The notes beneath the pieces are model-generated. The model worked only from the letters and a program-made list of their open reading frames with translations. It was not told where the DNA came from and did not search any database. 64,000 bases of DNA from an uncultured Sphaerochaeta sp. (GTDB lineage Bacteria > Spirochaetota > Spirochaetia > Sphaerochaetales > Sphaerochaetaceae), in assembly GCF_963666015.1 (NCBI RefSeq), contig NZ_OY762555.1, forward strand, positions 1,674,001 through 1,738,000, read 5' to 3'. Positions 8,852 through 17,966 of this stretch are shown in pieces (the stretch's first letter is position 1; the number at the start of each line of letters is the position of its first letter). The translations under genes were made by a program, and so were the position numbers.

Positions 8852-10604
8852 GTGCTTTCATCTCCCCGATGAGGACATACGCAAGGTAGCCTGCACAGGT
8901 GGCAAAGGCCTCACCTGTACTCGCATACCCGGTATGCTCATCAATGCTTTCACAGGCGATGCCATGGTCCATCGGTGCATGTAGAAGCTTCTTAATGGCA
9001 GCTTCTGTATGCAAGACCCTGACTTCATTCGCCAGACTTAATATCCAGGGATGAGGTGCATGCGGACACCCTATCGCAGCAAAGTTGGTACCTGCAAATG
9101 AGTACTCATAGGCAGGGTCGGTAATGGTGGAGACAGTGTTTTGGTAGGCCTCATCCGAGAAGGAGGTAATACCGAAGAGCGGAAGGAGTAACAGGCTCCC
9201 AGGTGGCTCATCATAGATATCGTAGTTACCCTTCCCATCGGTAGACCAGATGTACTGTCTCTTGCCATGGTGGTCTTTGACCAGGTGCGTCTCGATAGCT
9301 CGCTTCACAGCTTCCTTTCTTTCTGTCCAGTGGGAGGCCTGACCGTTCCAGTTCCAGGAGGCAAGGATGGAGAACACTGCATGGACCAAGGCATTGTTAT
9401 AGGTAAGCAGTGGGTAGACATGCATGTCATCAGTTGGTTGGAGGAAGGTCTTGTATAGTCCTGTTTCAGTCTCTACTGTTTCCAGTTTACCGATGATGCG
9501 ATTGGTAAGCGCTTTGATATCACTATCTTCCAGTACTGGGTCAGAAGTTTTCTGGATATAGGCATCGATGGCAAGAATGGGAGCACAGAGTTCGTCCAGC
9601 TCGAATCCTGGTTCAAGGATGGTTCCATCGATGTACCTGCTGTGGATCCCAACGTTTCGCCTCTGTCGTGTGGAGACGTAGTAGAGCATCTCCCGTGCAA
9701 GTGCTTGGTCGACTTCCAGGATTGCAGGAAAGGACCAGAGCAGGGAGTCCCGGTCCCAGTAGGCTGCGCTGACGTAGTAGCGAGGGCTTCTGCTGGTCAC
9801 CAGGACGAGCTCCTCAGTATCGATGGTTCTTCCGGTTGCGTAATGGATGGCAAAGAGCAAGTTCCTGAAGAGGGTGTTGTCCATCTGCATATCGCCGGTT
9901 GGTTTGATGATGGAGTCCAAATAACAAACTTGCTCCTGGTAGAGGGCATCTACTCCTTGCCTGGAGAATTCCCGTGCACTGGTGACTGCTGAGACTTCCT
10001 CATACCCTACTCCCCAGTAGATGGCAAACTGTGTATTTCCTAAAGCTGGTACTTCCAGTGGTGCTTCCATGGTGAAAGAGATAGAGCAATCATCACTATA
10101 GCTCCATGTACCAGCACTAAAGGTAATGGGGGCAAGCGCCAAAACAGGGAACCCTGAACGGATGTCAAAGCAGGGGCAGTCTGACCAATTCGTCTTATAG
10201 GCATGCATGCTGCCTTCAAAGGGCTTGCTTTCATTGACGGTATGGAGGACTTCAGCGATAGTACCAGTGAGATCAATCCTTGCCACAAGAGGCTGCTCTG
10301 TTTTGTTCTCTACAGTTATTACCTGCACGAAGCCTTTCTGGTCTTTCGGTGAGAGGAGCTGGTAGGTAGCGCGACAGGAAGGGGTTTCACTTGAGAAGGT
10401 AGGGATCCAGTAGCGGTCCTGGGTAACGGATGAGAATTCTGTTTCTGTTCCGTTAATGGAGAGTCCTAGGTGAAGGAAGGGTTTCTCCCCTCCCCGAAAT
10501 TCAATCATGCCACGATGAGCCATGGAGAGGACGTTGATGCTGAGTACATCACTATTCTCTTCTATTTCAGGGATTGCTATGTATTCATTACCGGTACAGA
10601 TCAT
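8832..10604 (-). CDS. Six-hairpin (alpha/alpha)6 glycosidase-like protein
   Basis: 590 residues, no signal peptide. An N-terminal beta-rich half (about 1-220) precedes an alpha-helical toroid-like half. Within the latter, RSPRYYVSAAYWDRDSLLW (about 272-290) and EPGFELDELCAPILAIDAY resemble the active-site strips of (alpha/alpha)6 families such as GH15, GH63 and GH125. I cannot place it in one family. It is the first gene of the operon, so it probably trims an alpha-linked oligosaccharide after import, upstream of the GH65 and GH31 enzymes. Fold class moderately sure; activity inferred. Confidence 0.6.
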   Translation of the reverse strand: MICTGNEYIAIPEIEENSDVLSINVLSMAHRGMIEFRGGEKPFLHLGLSINGTETEFSSVTQDRYWIPTFSSETPSCRATYQLLSPKDQKGFVQVITVENKTEQPLVARIDLTGTIAEVLHTVNESKPFEGSMHAYKTNWSDCPCFDIRSGFPVLALAPITFSAGTWSYSDDCSISFTMEAPLEVPALGNTQFAIYWGVGYEEVSAVTSAREFSRQGVDALYQEQVCYLDSIIKPTGDMQMDNTLFRNLLFAIHYATGRTIDTEELVLVTSRSPRYYVSAAYWDRDSLLWSFPAILEVDQALAREMLYYVSTRQRRNVGIHSRYIDGTILEPGFELDELCAPILAIDAYIQKTSDPVLEDSDIKALTNRIIGKLETVETETGLYKTFLQPTDDMHVYPLLTYNNALVHAVFSILASWNWNGQASHWTERKEAVKRAIETHLVKDHHGKRQYIWSTDGKGNYDIYDEPPGSLLLLPLFGITSFSDEAYQNTVSTITDPAYEYSFAGTNFAAIGCPHAPHPWILSLANEVRVLHTEAAIKKLLHAPMDHGIACESIDEHTGYASTGEAFATCAGYLAYVLIGEMKARGKWKA

Positions 10605-10615
10605 CAGGAACCTCT

Positions 10616-10631
10616 ACTTATGCGTTTAAGT
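10616..10631. promoter_or_regulatory. LacI-type operator of the sugar operon
   Basis: The same 16-bp palindrome as at 6750-6765. It starts 2 bases downstream of the -10 box of the operon promoter and ends 11 bases before the first start codon, an ideal roadblock position. Confidence 0.75.
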
Positions 10632-10633
10632 AA

Positions 10634-10662
10634 TTATTAGAATGGAAGAGAGGTTCTGTCAA
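10634..10662 (-). promoter_or_regulatory. Sugar operon promoter
   Basis: Minus strand TTGACA (10662-10657), 17-base spacer, TAATAA (10639-10634). The close consensus match and abutting operator make this the likely main promoter for the genes from 10604 down to 796. Confidence 0.65.
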
Positions 10663-10775
10663 GGGAAAAGAGAGGAAGATTCATAATTGACAATGTGCAA
10701 GCAGCAAGCCTGAGGTGAAAAGAATCAAAAATGCCAACCTACTAAGATTGTGTGAGTCATCTTTTAATCAAAATA

Positions 10776-12563
10776 TCATTGATTGGTTTCTTCCTTTCGC
10801 CATCTGGCTATAACATCAGTGAAAACTATATCTCGCCATGGTTCTCTCCACTCTTTATAAAACCGAACACTACTTGAATGCGGTTCAGGGCTTGGCAAAG
10901 GCATCTGTACGATTGAAGGAAGTAAAACAGAATCGCCTACTACAATACATTCACCGGGAGCAAGGTTTGGAAGTATATCCGTAATTCCATTTGAATTATC
11001 AGGAAATAATCTCTTAACATAATTCTGATCAGAACTATTTGTCAGCCGAAGAGCAATAAAATTATTGCACTGTGCAAATATGGTCTCTGACACTTCTGAT
11101 GGGCGTTGACTAACGACCATAAGACTTAGACCGTATTTTCTCCCTTCTTTTGCCACGCGCTCAAGTGATTTCCGTGATGACCGGTAAGCAGAATCATTTT
11201 TTTGAGGGATATAATTATGCGCTTCCTCACAAACTAACATAACAGGAACATCGTTGAGAGCATCTTTTTCGTGGCGTAGCTTAGTATAGTGAAAACAAAA
11301 ATCAAATATCAGGCGAGAAACAAGACTTACCGTAATACTTAGCACTTCAAAGGGAATTCCACTAAGATCTATTATGGTGATATTAGCTTTATTTAAATAA
11401 CCGAGGAATTGTTGCAGTATTTCTTCGAAATCTTCTGTTTTAAATGAAGCCCCATCTGTCTTTGTTGGATGAAGTAAAAACCGTAGACGCTTGTCAGAAA
11501 GTTTTGTTTCTAAACGGGATACAAACCTATTAAATTCACCATAAAATGGACCGTTTGATGCCTTGGAATCCTTTGCTGTTGATTGGGATACAAAGTTACA
11601 TGGTTGTTCAAAGTAGTAATCCTTCCTATCCTCTATTAGATTACCGTCTGATAGTTTTGGTTTATTCTCATCATTTAATCGACCTATCACCTCTCGATTC
11701 AAATTTTCAATATATTGATACACTTCTTCAATCGAGAAATACGCTGGAGTATCATAAGTCATTTCGCATATTGTTGGATTATGTTTTTCCTTGTTCAAAA
11801 TAACTGCATTTTTAAACTGGCTAACTTGATTGTGAGAATTCTGCTCATTACTCTCAATAAACATACTTTCCAATTCTTCTGAATTCATCATCCAGTAGGG
11901 AAGATTGAAACTATCTACATCAAGTCGATTGCAAGTGAAGCTTTGATCCTTGTCTAGAGAAAATGCTGCTGAATATTCATCATGAATGTCAAAAATGACT
12001 ATATGAGAATTGTTCTGTTCCCTGATGTTTGAATTTCTTTTATTTTCTATTCCCACAACATTATGAAGGATTCTTGTGACAGCACAAGACTTGCCCGATC
12101 CTGTTGACCCCACAATTGCGATGTGCTTGCTAAAAAAACGATCTCCATGTATTTTCATCTCAATTGATTTGTTCATTGACAATCGCCCTAGCGAAAACTG
12201 GTAGGTATCATCTTCAGCAAATATCTTATTTAAAATATCCTGATCTGCCGTATAAACAAACTCTGTAGGTACTGGTAAAAGAATACTTGTCCGTTCAAAT
12301 CTATCACCTTCCACCAAAGTACCAATTGCATGACAATCAATATTAAATTGCCACTTTGGAGCTTCTTCACTACCTTGCTCGAAATTACCACGAATATTGC
12401 TAATTGTAACAATGGTAAAATCATTATTTCCTTGTGATATCTTCAAAAAGCGGCCAACCTGTAATGCTTCTTTATTCTTTTCAAAGGTATCCAACCCATC
12501 AATAAGTACGATTATTACTTCAGGCGAACAGGACACAACCTGCCCAATTTTATTCATAGACAT
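10776..12563 (-). CDS. HerA/FtsK-like ATPase of a defence pair
   Basis: About 595 residues. A HerA-type beta-barrel N-terminus is followed by Walker A GSTGSGKS (about 152-159), IFDIHDEYS, and Walker B with sensor, MLVCEEAHNYIPQ ... KYGLSLMVVSQRPSE. HerA proteins form hexameric DNA-translocating rings that associate with nucleases. I choose the ATG at 12563, 6 bases after GGAG; a GTG at 12566 and an ATG at 12557 are alternatives. It overlaps the end of the nuclease gene, so the two are co-translated. Base composition is clearly more AT-rich than the sugar operon, suggesting acquisition. Probable role: translocase of a HerA-nuclease anti-phage complex. Confidence 0.85.
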   Translation of the reverse strand: MSMNKIGQVVSCSPEVIIVLIDGLDTFEKNKEALQVGRFLKISQGNNDFTIVTISNIRGNFEQGSEEAPKWQFNIDCHAIGTLVEGDRFERTSILLPVPTEFVYTADQDILNKIFAEDDTYQFSLGRLSMNKSIEMKIHGDRFFSKHIAIVGSTGSGKSCAVTRILHNVVGIENKRNSNIREQNNSHIVIFDIHDEYSAAFSLDKDQSFTCNRLDVDSFNLPYWMMNSEELESMFIESNEQNSHNQVSQFKNAVILNKEKHNPTICEMTYDTPAYFSIEEVYQYIENLNREVIGRLNDENKPKLSDGNLIEDRKDYYFEQPCNFVSQSTAKDSKASNGPFYGEFNRFVSRLETKLSDKRLRFLLHPTKTDGASFKTEDFEEILQQFLGYLNKANITIIDLSGIPFEVLSITVSLVSRLIFDFCFHYTKLRHEKDALNDVPVMLVCEEAHNYIPQKNDSAYRSSRKSLERVAKEGRKYGLSLMVVSQRPSEVSETIFAQCNNFIALRLTNSSDQNYVKRLFPDNSNGITDILPNLAPGECIVVGDSVLLPSIVQMPLPSPEPHSSSVRFYKEWREPWRDIVFTDVIARWRKEETNQ

Positions 12564-13758
12564 CACTTACTCCAAAAATATATTTAATTTCTTTAAATGT
12601 TACTCCTTTCAAACACTCAACGTTTATGTCCGCTTTATCTAATCCATCAAAATCAATATTCCCAATGATGAACAGATCGTCGCATTTGAAGTCATTCAGG
12701 ACTCTCCCATGATCATTCCAAGCTATTATACGAAGACTAAATTCACGTTTAACACAATTTTTAGGACTCTTTCCTAGTAATGGGTTTCTTAAGAAATATC
12801 TTTCTTCAAACACTCCTCCTACATACCCATCATTAGTAATAATACCTTTTGAGAATAATCTGTGTTGAATATCTAAAATTTCTGTTCGCTCTGCACATAG
12901 GCACAATATTGGTGTCCTTATATGAGCCGGTTTATAATGATACTTTTCAATGAAGTCACGGATAAAAAAGACCTTTTCTTTCTCATAGTCTTCTATGTCA
13001 TCAGGATTCATAACTATACAGCGACATCGTGCATTCATACCCAAGTATTTTTTAAGTTGCTTCCGCTTTTCTCTTAATAATATATCTCTCGATTTAAGTG
13101 ATAGCGTCCATTGAGTAATGGCAGTTTTCCTAATTGCAGACAAATCAGAAAGGAACTTTCTCTTAGTAATTTTCCTATCCTCAGCATCATGTTTTGTACT
13201 TATAGTAGCAATGTTATGAATTGCATTAGGATATACAATTGTCTGAATATCACCTTTTTGCATTTCCAGGGTTCCAAGGCTTCTTTTAACTTGCTCAGTA
13301 ATTTCATCATAACTAGGACCAAGTTCAAAAGAAAAACAATCTAAGAAACTTTCAAGATTGATGTTTTCAGGTATTACATTAGTATATTTTTTTAGTTCTT
13401 TATTATCAGTAGCTAACACACTCTGAAGAAAGCATTTATCTATAGAAAATCCTTGCATACTGCGGATATCGGGGAAATAGGCAAAGAGGATGTAACGAAT
13501 ACCTTCTTTCTGCTTATTCGAAAAATCCTTCAGCATTTGGAGAATTGGCTTATATATCTTACTTGGTGCAAAGGATGTACTTGCTTCATGATATTTACAC
13601 TGTACAGCTTTCACCCCCGAAGAATTTTCCACATCAATATCTTCAATAATACCCTCAACTGTTATAATTTCTTCATCTTCCGCCTCCAATATTTCCAATA
13701 TCGTTTTATTAAATTGATACAGAAAACCTTGAATTGTATAATCTGCAGTACGTGACAT
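12550..13758 (-). CDS. DUF4297/Cap4-like nuclease partner of HerA
   Basis: 402 residues. The N-terminus (GFLYQFNKTILEIL, then VEGIIEDIDV and AVQCKYHE, residues 11-57) matches the PD-(D/E)xK-like pattern of DUF4297/Cap4 nucleases: Glu35, Asp42, then Gln53-x-Lys55 one strand later. The remaining three quarters shows no motif I recognise and may bind HerA or a trigger. DUF4297-HerA pairs are a known two-gene anti-phage system. The gene has AAGGAG before its ATG and lies 53 bp downstream of hxsA on the same strand. AT-rich. The nuclease assignment rests on a short motif and is moderate. Confidence 0.65.
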   Translation of the reverse strand: MSRTADYTIQGFLYQFNKTILEILEAEDEEIITVEGIIEDIDVENSSGVKAVQCKYHEASTSFAPSKIYKPILQMLKDFSNKQKEGIRYILFAYFPDIRSMQGFSIDKCFLQSVLATDNKELKKYTNVIPENINLESFLDCFSFELGPSYDEITEQVKRSLGTLEMQKGDIQTIVYPNAIHNIATISTKHDAEDRKITKRKFLSDLSAIRKTAITQWTLSLKSRDILLREKRKQLKKYLGMNARCRCIVMNPDDIEDYEKEKVFFIRDFIEKYHYKPAHIRTPILCLCAERTEILDIQHRLFSKGIITNDGYVGGVFEERYFLRNPLLGKSPKNCVKREFSLRIIAWNDHGRVLNDFKCDDLFIIGNIDFDGLDKADINVECLKGVTFKEIKYIFGVSDVYE

Positions 13759-13811
13759 CTATCTTTTTCTCCTTCAGATGGTATTAGTAGACATTAAATT
13801 CCAAATGCAAT

Positions 13812-14654
13812 TCATAACAAATCCTCCTGCTGTTCTATGCTGTTGATAATGCTTGTAAGCAGCATATCCAGGGATTCACTTGCCTTATTAATCTTTATCT
13901 TCTTCCCCTCAATATTTCCTAGTTCCAGGGAGGCAACATACAGTTTTCCTGTCCAGATAATGGAACCTGACACATAGAACTCTGCTTGTGCCGCCTTTGT
14001 AATATCTGGAAAGTTGTAATCTTGGTCACTCTGTGTATCCACATCTGATTCCAGAAGCACCGTAAATTGCTCATCTATCCTCTTACAGAGGAATTCCCAT
14101 GCTACACGGGCAGGAATCTTGCTGGAGTCAGGTTCATATTGAAAAATTGCAAACTTTCTTGGAATTGTGAACGAATAGGAAGGCTCAACGATAGGGATAT
14201 CTTCAGCAGTAGTAATAGTCGATGATTGAGATGGGACTTGTTCTCCCGAAGGTCCGGAACGTTGCGTTGATTCAGGTACAAGAACTGATTTGCTTGCTGG
14301 TTCTGTAGGAGTAGTTGATGGAAAAGAAGATGATGTACTGGGAGAGGAGTACGTAGTTGTGCGAGGTACTGTATAGCTCACACCATAGGATGAGCTCTGA
14401 TGTGAGCTGTGTGAGCTATGCGAGCTATGCGATCTATGGGAACTATGAGAAGAATGGGACCGATGTGCAGCAATCCTTACGATTGACTGGATGGGTTGGA
14501 GAATATAATTGCTGAATGATTTGGATTGATCCGAGTTATCCAGATTCTTTATCCCTTGGACCTGTATGGTAGCATCTGCAAAAAGTATGTAAGTCTGAAA
14601 GAAAAAAAGTATCCCAAAAATCACTGACAATATACGGATCTTGATCGCTCTCAT
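13812..14654 (-). CDS. hxsA: His-Xaa-Ser repeat protein HxsA
   Basis: 280 residues. A signal peptide or membrane anchor (about 5-27) precedes a low-complexity His/Ser tract at 64-85 made of consecutive HxS triplets (RSHSSHSSHRSHSSH and onward). A Ser/Thr/Pro-rich linker (about 86-150) and a folded C-terminal domain follow. This is the proposed substrate of the His-Xaa-Ser system, modified by the radical SAM pair HxsB and HxsC. The final product and its function are unknown. Its ATG overlaps the hxsC stop as ATGA. The C-terminal part (AAQAEFYVSGSIIWTGKLYVASLEL) suggests a beta-rich envelope domain. Confidence 0.88.
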   Translation of the reverse strand: MRAIKIRILSVIFGILFFFQTYILFADATIQVQGIKNLDNSDQSKSFSNYILQPIQSIVRIAAHRSHSSHSSHRSHSSHSSHSSHQSSSYGVSYTVPRTTTYSSPSTSSSFPSTTPTEPASKSVLVPESTQRSGPSGEQVPSQSSTITTAEDIPIVEPSYSFTIPRKFAIFQYEPDSSKIPARVAWEFLCKRIDEQFTVLLESDVDTQSDQDYNFPDITKAAQAEFYVSGSIIWTGKLYVASLELGNIEGKKIKINKASESLDMLLTSIINSIEQQEDLL

Positions 14655-15790
14655 ACAGACACCTCCTCAACAGAGTAATTTAGACTTATCGGAGAGATAT
14701 TGGTTGGAATATATTTAGGATTGCTGGTTGTGAAGAACCCACCACAATACCCTTTCAGGTCACACTCCTCGCAAAGCTTGGAGTAACCGGTCTTCCAATC
14801 AGAGATGGCTGCTACGGTAAATCTCCATATTTGCCTGGGAAGCAAACAGATAGGATGGTTATAGATGAATACCGGAACATCTCTCATAACTGCTTTTTGC
14901 ACAGATGTAAGCAGAAATGGTTTGTAAGTCTCACATGGGGAAAATACCTGTTCCGCATTAGTTGCAGCATCTCCAGAGACTTCCATCCCCATAAGACTGA
15001 CATGGTCAACAAACGGGAAATTATCGTATACATACTCAATAAATGAAGGAAGCCTGTCATAATTCATCTTCGTGATCAGATATCGCAATTCAATGGTATA
15101 TCCATAATATGCAAGATGATGAAGTGCTGCATGGACCTTTGCAAAAGAACCCGATACACGAGTATGAGCATCGTGAATCGCAGGAGTATCACCATATAAG
15201 GTGATACAGAATGTCGAGGTTTCCTGCTTAAGGATATTCGAAAGTTCAGTCGCTTTATCATAATCTGCAAGGGTAATCCCATTGGTAAGTATATCTATAT
15301 GTATGGAAGGATGATGCATATACAGCCTCTTGATTACTTGCAGCAACTCAGGAAAATCAACTGTGGGCTCCCCTCCTGAGAGTGCAATGGTGTGAATATC
15401 TCCTGGGAGCAATGCTATAATCTGAGCATTTCGTGCTGAGAGTAATGGATTTCTGGTTCTATCGATTTGTGGGCAGTTGATACACCTCTCGTTGCATTCG
15501 TTGCTCACCACTAGGCAATTATCATTGCTTGTGCTGGAGAAGTGAATAAAACAGGTCCCCTCTGTAAACTCGAGAACATCTCCCTCATGCAAAAAGGGGT
15601 CTGCCTTATATTGGAATATTCTGGTTCTTCTCCTTGCTTCTTCTTCACTACATAATAGAAAGGACCGATGTATTCCATACATCTGTATCGCATACCTTGC
15701 AGTAGGAGTCTTAAGACTTTTTCGTACAACTTTTCCTATTGCTTGGAGAGGCATTTTCGTTTGAGGAAAGATCACTTCAAATTGTTTCAT
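14651..15790 (-). CDS. hxsC: His-Xaa-Ser system radical SAM maturase HxsC
   Basis: 379 residues. The radical SAM cluster motif is CNERCINC (Cys99, Cys103, Cys106), preceded by a roughly 90-residue N-terminal domain characteristic of HxsC. A GGEPT SAM-binding motif follows, and a short Cys-rich C-terminus (CEECDLKGYCGG) could hold an auxiliary cluster. It should act with HxsB on the HxsA repeats in the cytoplasm before export. Start and stop overlap both neighbours by 4 bases, so hxsB-hxsC-hxsA are coupled. Confidence 0.9.
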   Translation of the reverse strand: MKQFEVIFPQTKMPLQAIGKVVRKSLKTPTARYAIQMYGIHRSFLLCSEEEARRRTRIFQYKADPFLHEGDVLEFTEGTCFIHFSSTSNDNCLVVSNECNERCINCPQIDRTRNPLLSARNAQIIALLPGDIHTIALSGGEPTVDFPELLQVIKRLYMHHPSIHIDILTNGITLADYDKATELSNILKQETSTFCITLYGDTPAIHDAHTRVSGSFAKVHAALHHLAYYGYTIELRYLITKMNYDRLPSFIEYVYDNFPFVDHVSLMGMEVSGDAATNAEQVFSPCETYKPFLLTSVQKAVMRDVPVFIYNHPICLLPRQIWRFTVAAISDWKTGYSKLCEECDLKGYCGGFFTTSNPKYIPTNISPISLNYSVEEVSV

Positions 15791-17211
15791 AAGCAGAGTT
15801 CCTCATAGGAAACACCTGTTAGCCAATTGAAAAACACCTTTTCAGAATCTGGGTTATTCTTCAGTTCTGAGAAGAGCAGTGTTATAATTTGTGAGTATTT
15901 TTTGCAGCTCTGGTAGGGAACTTTGAGTTTTGTTTCCTGGTATTTACGTACTGGATCAATACCACAATAGGGAATATAGGGGCATCCATAACAGTGGGCT
16001 TCAGTTTCTACCATGTTGCCACGGATAAGCTTCTGTAGTTTCTCTCCCAAGAATATATCCTGGTAAGTATCGCTGAGCACTGACCCTAAACGAAATGAGT
16101 CATCCTCACCGCGAGCAAGCATACGTGCCTCATCCGATGGATACACACCCCCGTCAGTATCATAAACTGCGCAGCTGATGCCCACTCCAGGAGGAGACTG
16201 GATATCAACGAAACCACTTGAGAATGGTGTGAGTATTTTTTGTAGAAAGATTGATGCAAGTTCTTCCCTGATAAAAATCCCTTCCTTGTTCAGGATGAGG
16301 ATGTAATCAAGGACATCCTTATATGCAGCAAGAAAGTCTTCTAGGCTATATCCTAACTCACCCAAAGTCTTCTCTGCCAAACCATAGGGATTCAATGCTC
16401 TGATGAATATTGAACGAAATCCATGTTCAACATAAGCATCGACACATTCTCTCAATCTTGGTAATGAATACCTTGAAACAGTAAGTAACGCCGATACTCT
16501 TTCAGGAGAATATTCCGCACAAACTTTCTGGTAGTTCTCAAGGACCCTGGAATAATTTGACTGAGTGCTGTATGGGGTTCTATTGGTATCATGGATTTCT
16601 CTGGGGCCATCAAGCGAGGTGGAAATACAGAAACTATGCTTCTTGTAAAACTCCAGATGTTCTTGAGAAAGTACCAAGAGATTGGTGCATACTACATATT
16701 CTATATCTTTCCTATACAATACATTTAGTGTGGTTAGGTATTCAACAATGAACATCATGATGTTGAATTCAAGGGTAGGTTCTCCCCCTTGGAATTCAAT
16801 TTTCAGGGTTGTTGATGGGGATTGCATAATGTACTCACAGACCCTTCTTGCAGTTGCCATGGTAAGCACATGATGTTCCTTTGCATCAGTGGAACTGGAA
16901 GCATGACAATATATACATTTAGAGTTGCAAGCATAAGTCAATACGATAATATGCAACTCAGTAAATGTGGAAAGAAAAGCCTTCTTGGTTCTGAGCTTAA
17001 TTGCAGATTCTTCAAGAGCAAATTCCATCGACTCGTCCTCTGCAAGGAAAAACTTGCTCATCAGGTCATTCTTTATATTTGGGGGAAGCGTATCAGGGTC
17101 TGAGATGAATCGCCTAAAGAGGGGAATACTGAGGAAATAGAACTGTCCACATTCATTGGTTACCAACATGGAATCTTGAATTCTACCATAGCGAAAGGGC
17201 AATTTCGTCAT
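15787..17211 (-). CDS. hxsB: His-Xaa-Ser system radical SAM maturase HxsB
   Basis: 474 residues. Radical SAM motif CNSKCIYC (Cys95, Cys99, Cys102), then FQGGEPTLEF for SAM binding. A SPASM-type C-terminus includes ISCAVYDTDGGVYPSDEARML and CYGCPYIPYCGIDP, which bind auxiliary iron-sulfur clusters. HxsB is the larger of the two maturases that accompany HxsA. It begins 6 bp after hxsD and overlaps hxsC as ATGA. The chemistry is unknown; a peptide crosslink or thioether-type modification would fit SPASM relatives, which is inference. Confidence 0.92.
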   Translation of the reverse strand: MTKLPFRYGRIQDSMLVTNECGQFYFLSIPLFRRFISDPDTLPPNIKNDLMSKFFLAEDESMEFALEESAIKLRTKKAFLSTFTELHIIVLTYACNSKCIYCHASSSTDAKEHHVLTMATARRVCEYIMQSPSTTLKIEFQGGEPTLEFNIMMFIVEYLTTLNVLYRKDIEYVVCTNLLVLSQEHLEFYKKHSFCISTSLDGPREIHDTNRTPYSTQSNYSRVLENYQKVCAEYSPERVSALLTVSRYSLPRLRECVDAYVEHGFRSIFIRALNPYGLAEKTLGELGYSLEDFLAAYKDVLDYILILNKEGIFIREELASIFLQKILTPFSSGFVDIQSPPGVGISCAVYDTDGGVYPSDEARMLARGEDDSFRLGSVLSDTYQDIFLGEKLQKLIRGNMVETEAHCYGCPYIPYCGIDPVRKYQETKLKVPYQSCKKYSQIITLLFSELKNNPDSEKVFFNWLTGVSYEELCL

Positions 17212-17217
17212 AGCACA

Positions 17218-17487
17218 TCAGTTCCTTTTGGAGATAGGCTCAAAAGCCTTTCGATAGAGCATCTCTCGCAAGGGAGCCATAGATTCTTCCAATGCGAGTT
17301 GAGCTTCTTTCTCCATGCACAGGCGAAAGAACTGATTAGAGAGTCCTGAATCTTGTTCCTTTGGACCAGAAAGTACCCAATGGGTATCCGTCTCTTCAAT
17401 TAAAGAGGTACTATTCGACTCACTATATGCAAGCAGAAGCGCTTGTTTAGATACTACGTTCTTTGAGATGGTAATTGATTCACTCAT
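17218..17487 (-). CDS. hxsD: His-Xaa-Ser system protein HxsD
   Basis: 89 residues from ATG 17487 (MSESITISKN). An in-frame TTG at 17535 would add 16 residues that look unrelated. The short N-terminal pattern ISKNVVSKQALLLAYSES and the position in front of hxsB fit HxsD, the small companion of the system. The role is unknown, possibly a substrate-recognition (RRE-like) or chaperone protein. First gene of the hxsDBCA run. Confidence 0.75.
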   Translation of the reverse strand: MSESITISKNVVSKQALLLAYSESNSTSLIEETDTHWVLSGPKEQDSGLSNQFFRLCMEKEAQLALEESMAPLREMLYRKAFEPISKRN

Positions 17488-17966
17488 GGTAACAATCCAC
17501 ACTACCTTCCTTTTTTCAAATTGGGAGATGTACAACTACCAAGTCATATGACCTAGTGTAAGACATCACTTTACCTTGAAGAATTAGTAGTGGTTGGATT
17601 GTAGAGTATCAAGATAATTCATACTAACCATAGAATCATTTAATGTATTTGTAAAGAATAATAATTCCATACATATTAAGTTTTTAAAGAAAAATATATT
17701 TATGCCAAATATTCGTCATAAGTAGTCATATATGCTAAATTTTGAGCACAACGCATAGGTAAAACTGAACAGAGAAATCACAATCTTCAAGAACTAAAAA
17801 GGTCATTGAAAGCTTAGCCTAAGAGATCAATCCTGCTGCACACTGGATACTTGGTCCGATAGATCTTTCTTGGTTACAAGGGAAACCAGAGGTATGCATA
17901 TAACCCTGTTGAGTCTTTTACAAGGAATCACACTTACAAGGAGTAACCTGTAGTACCCTTCTTCAA
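17488..17966. other. Gene-free spacer before hxs genes
   Basis: AT-rich, with no supported gene. It includes a GTCATATGAC palindrome at 17543-17552 and a candidate promoter for the hxs genes at 17583-17612. The part from about 17620 to 17966 shows nothing recognisable. Confidence 0.5.
17583..17612 (-). promoter_or_regulatory. Candidate hxsDBCA promoter
   Basis: Minus strand TTGATA (17612-17607), 18-base spacer, ACTAAT (17588-17583), about 95 bases upstream of the hxsD ATG. The palindrome GTCATATGAC (17543-17552) lies between promoter and gene and could be an operator. Confidence 0.35.
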
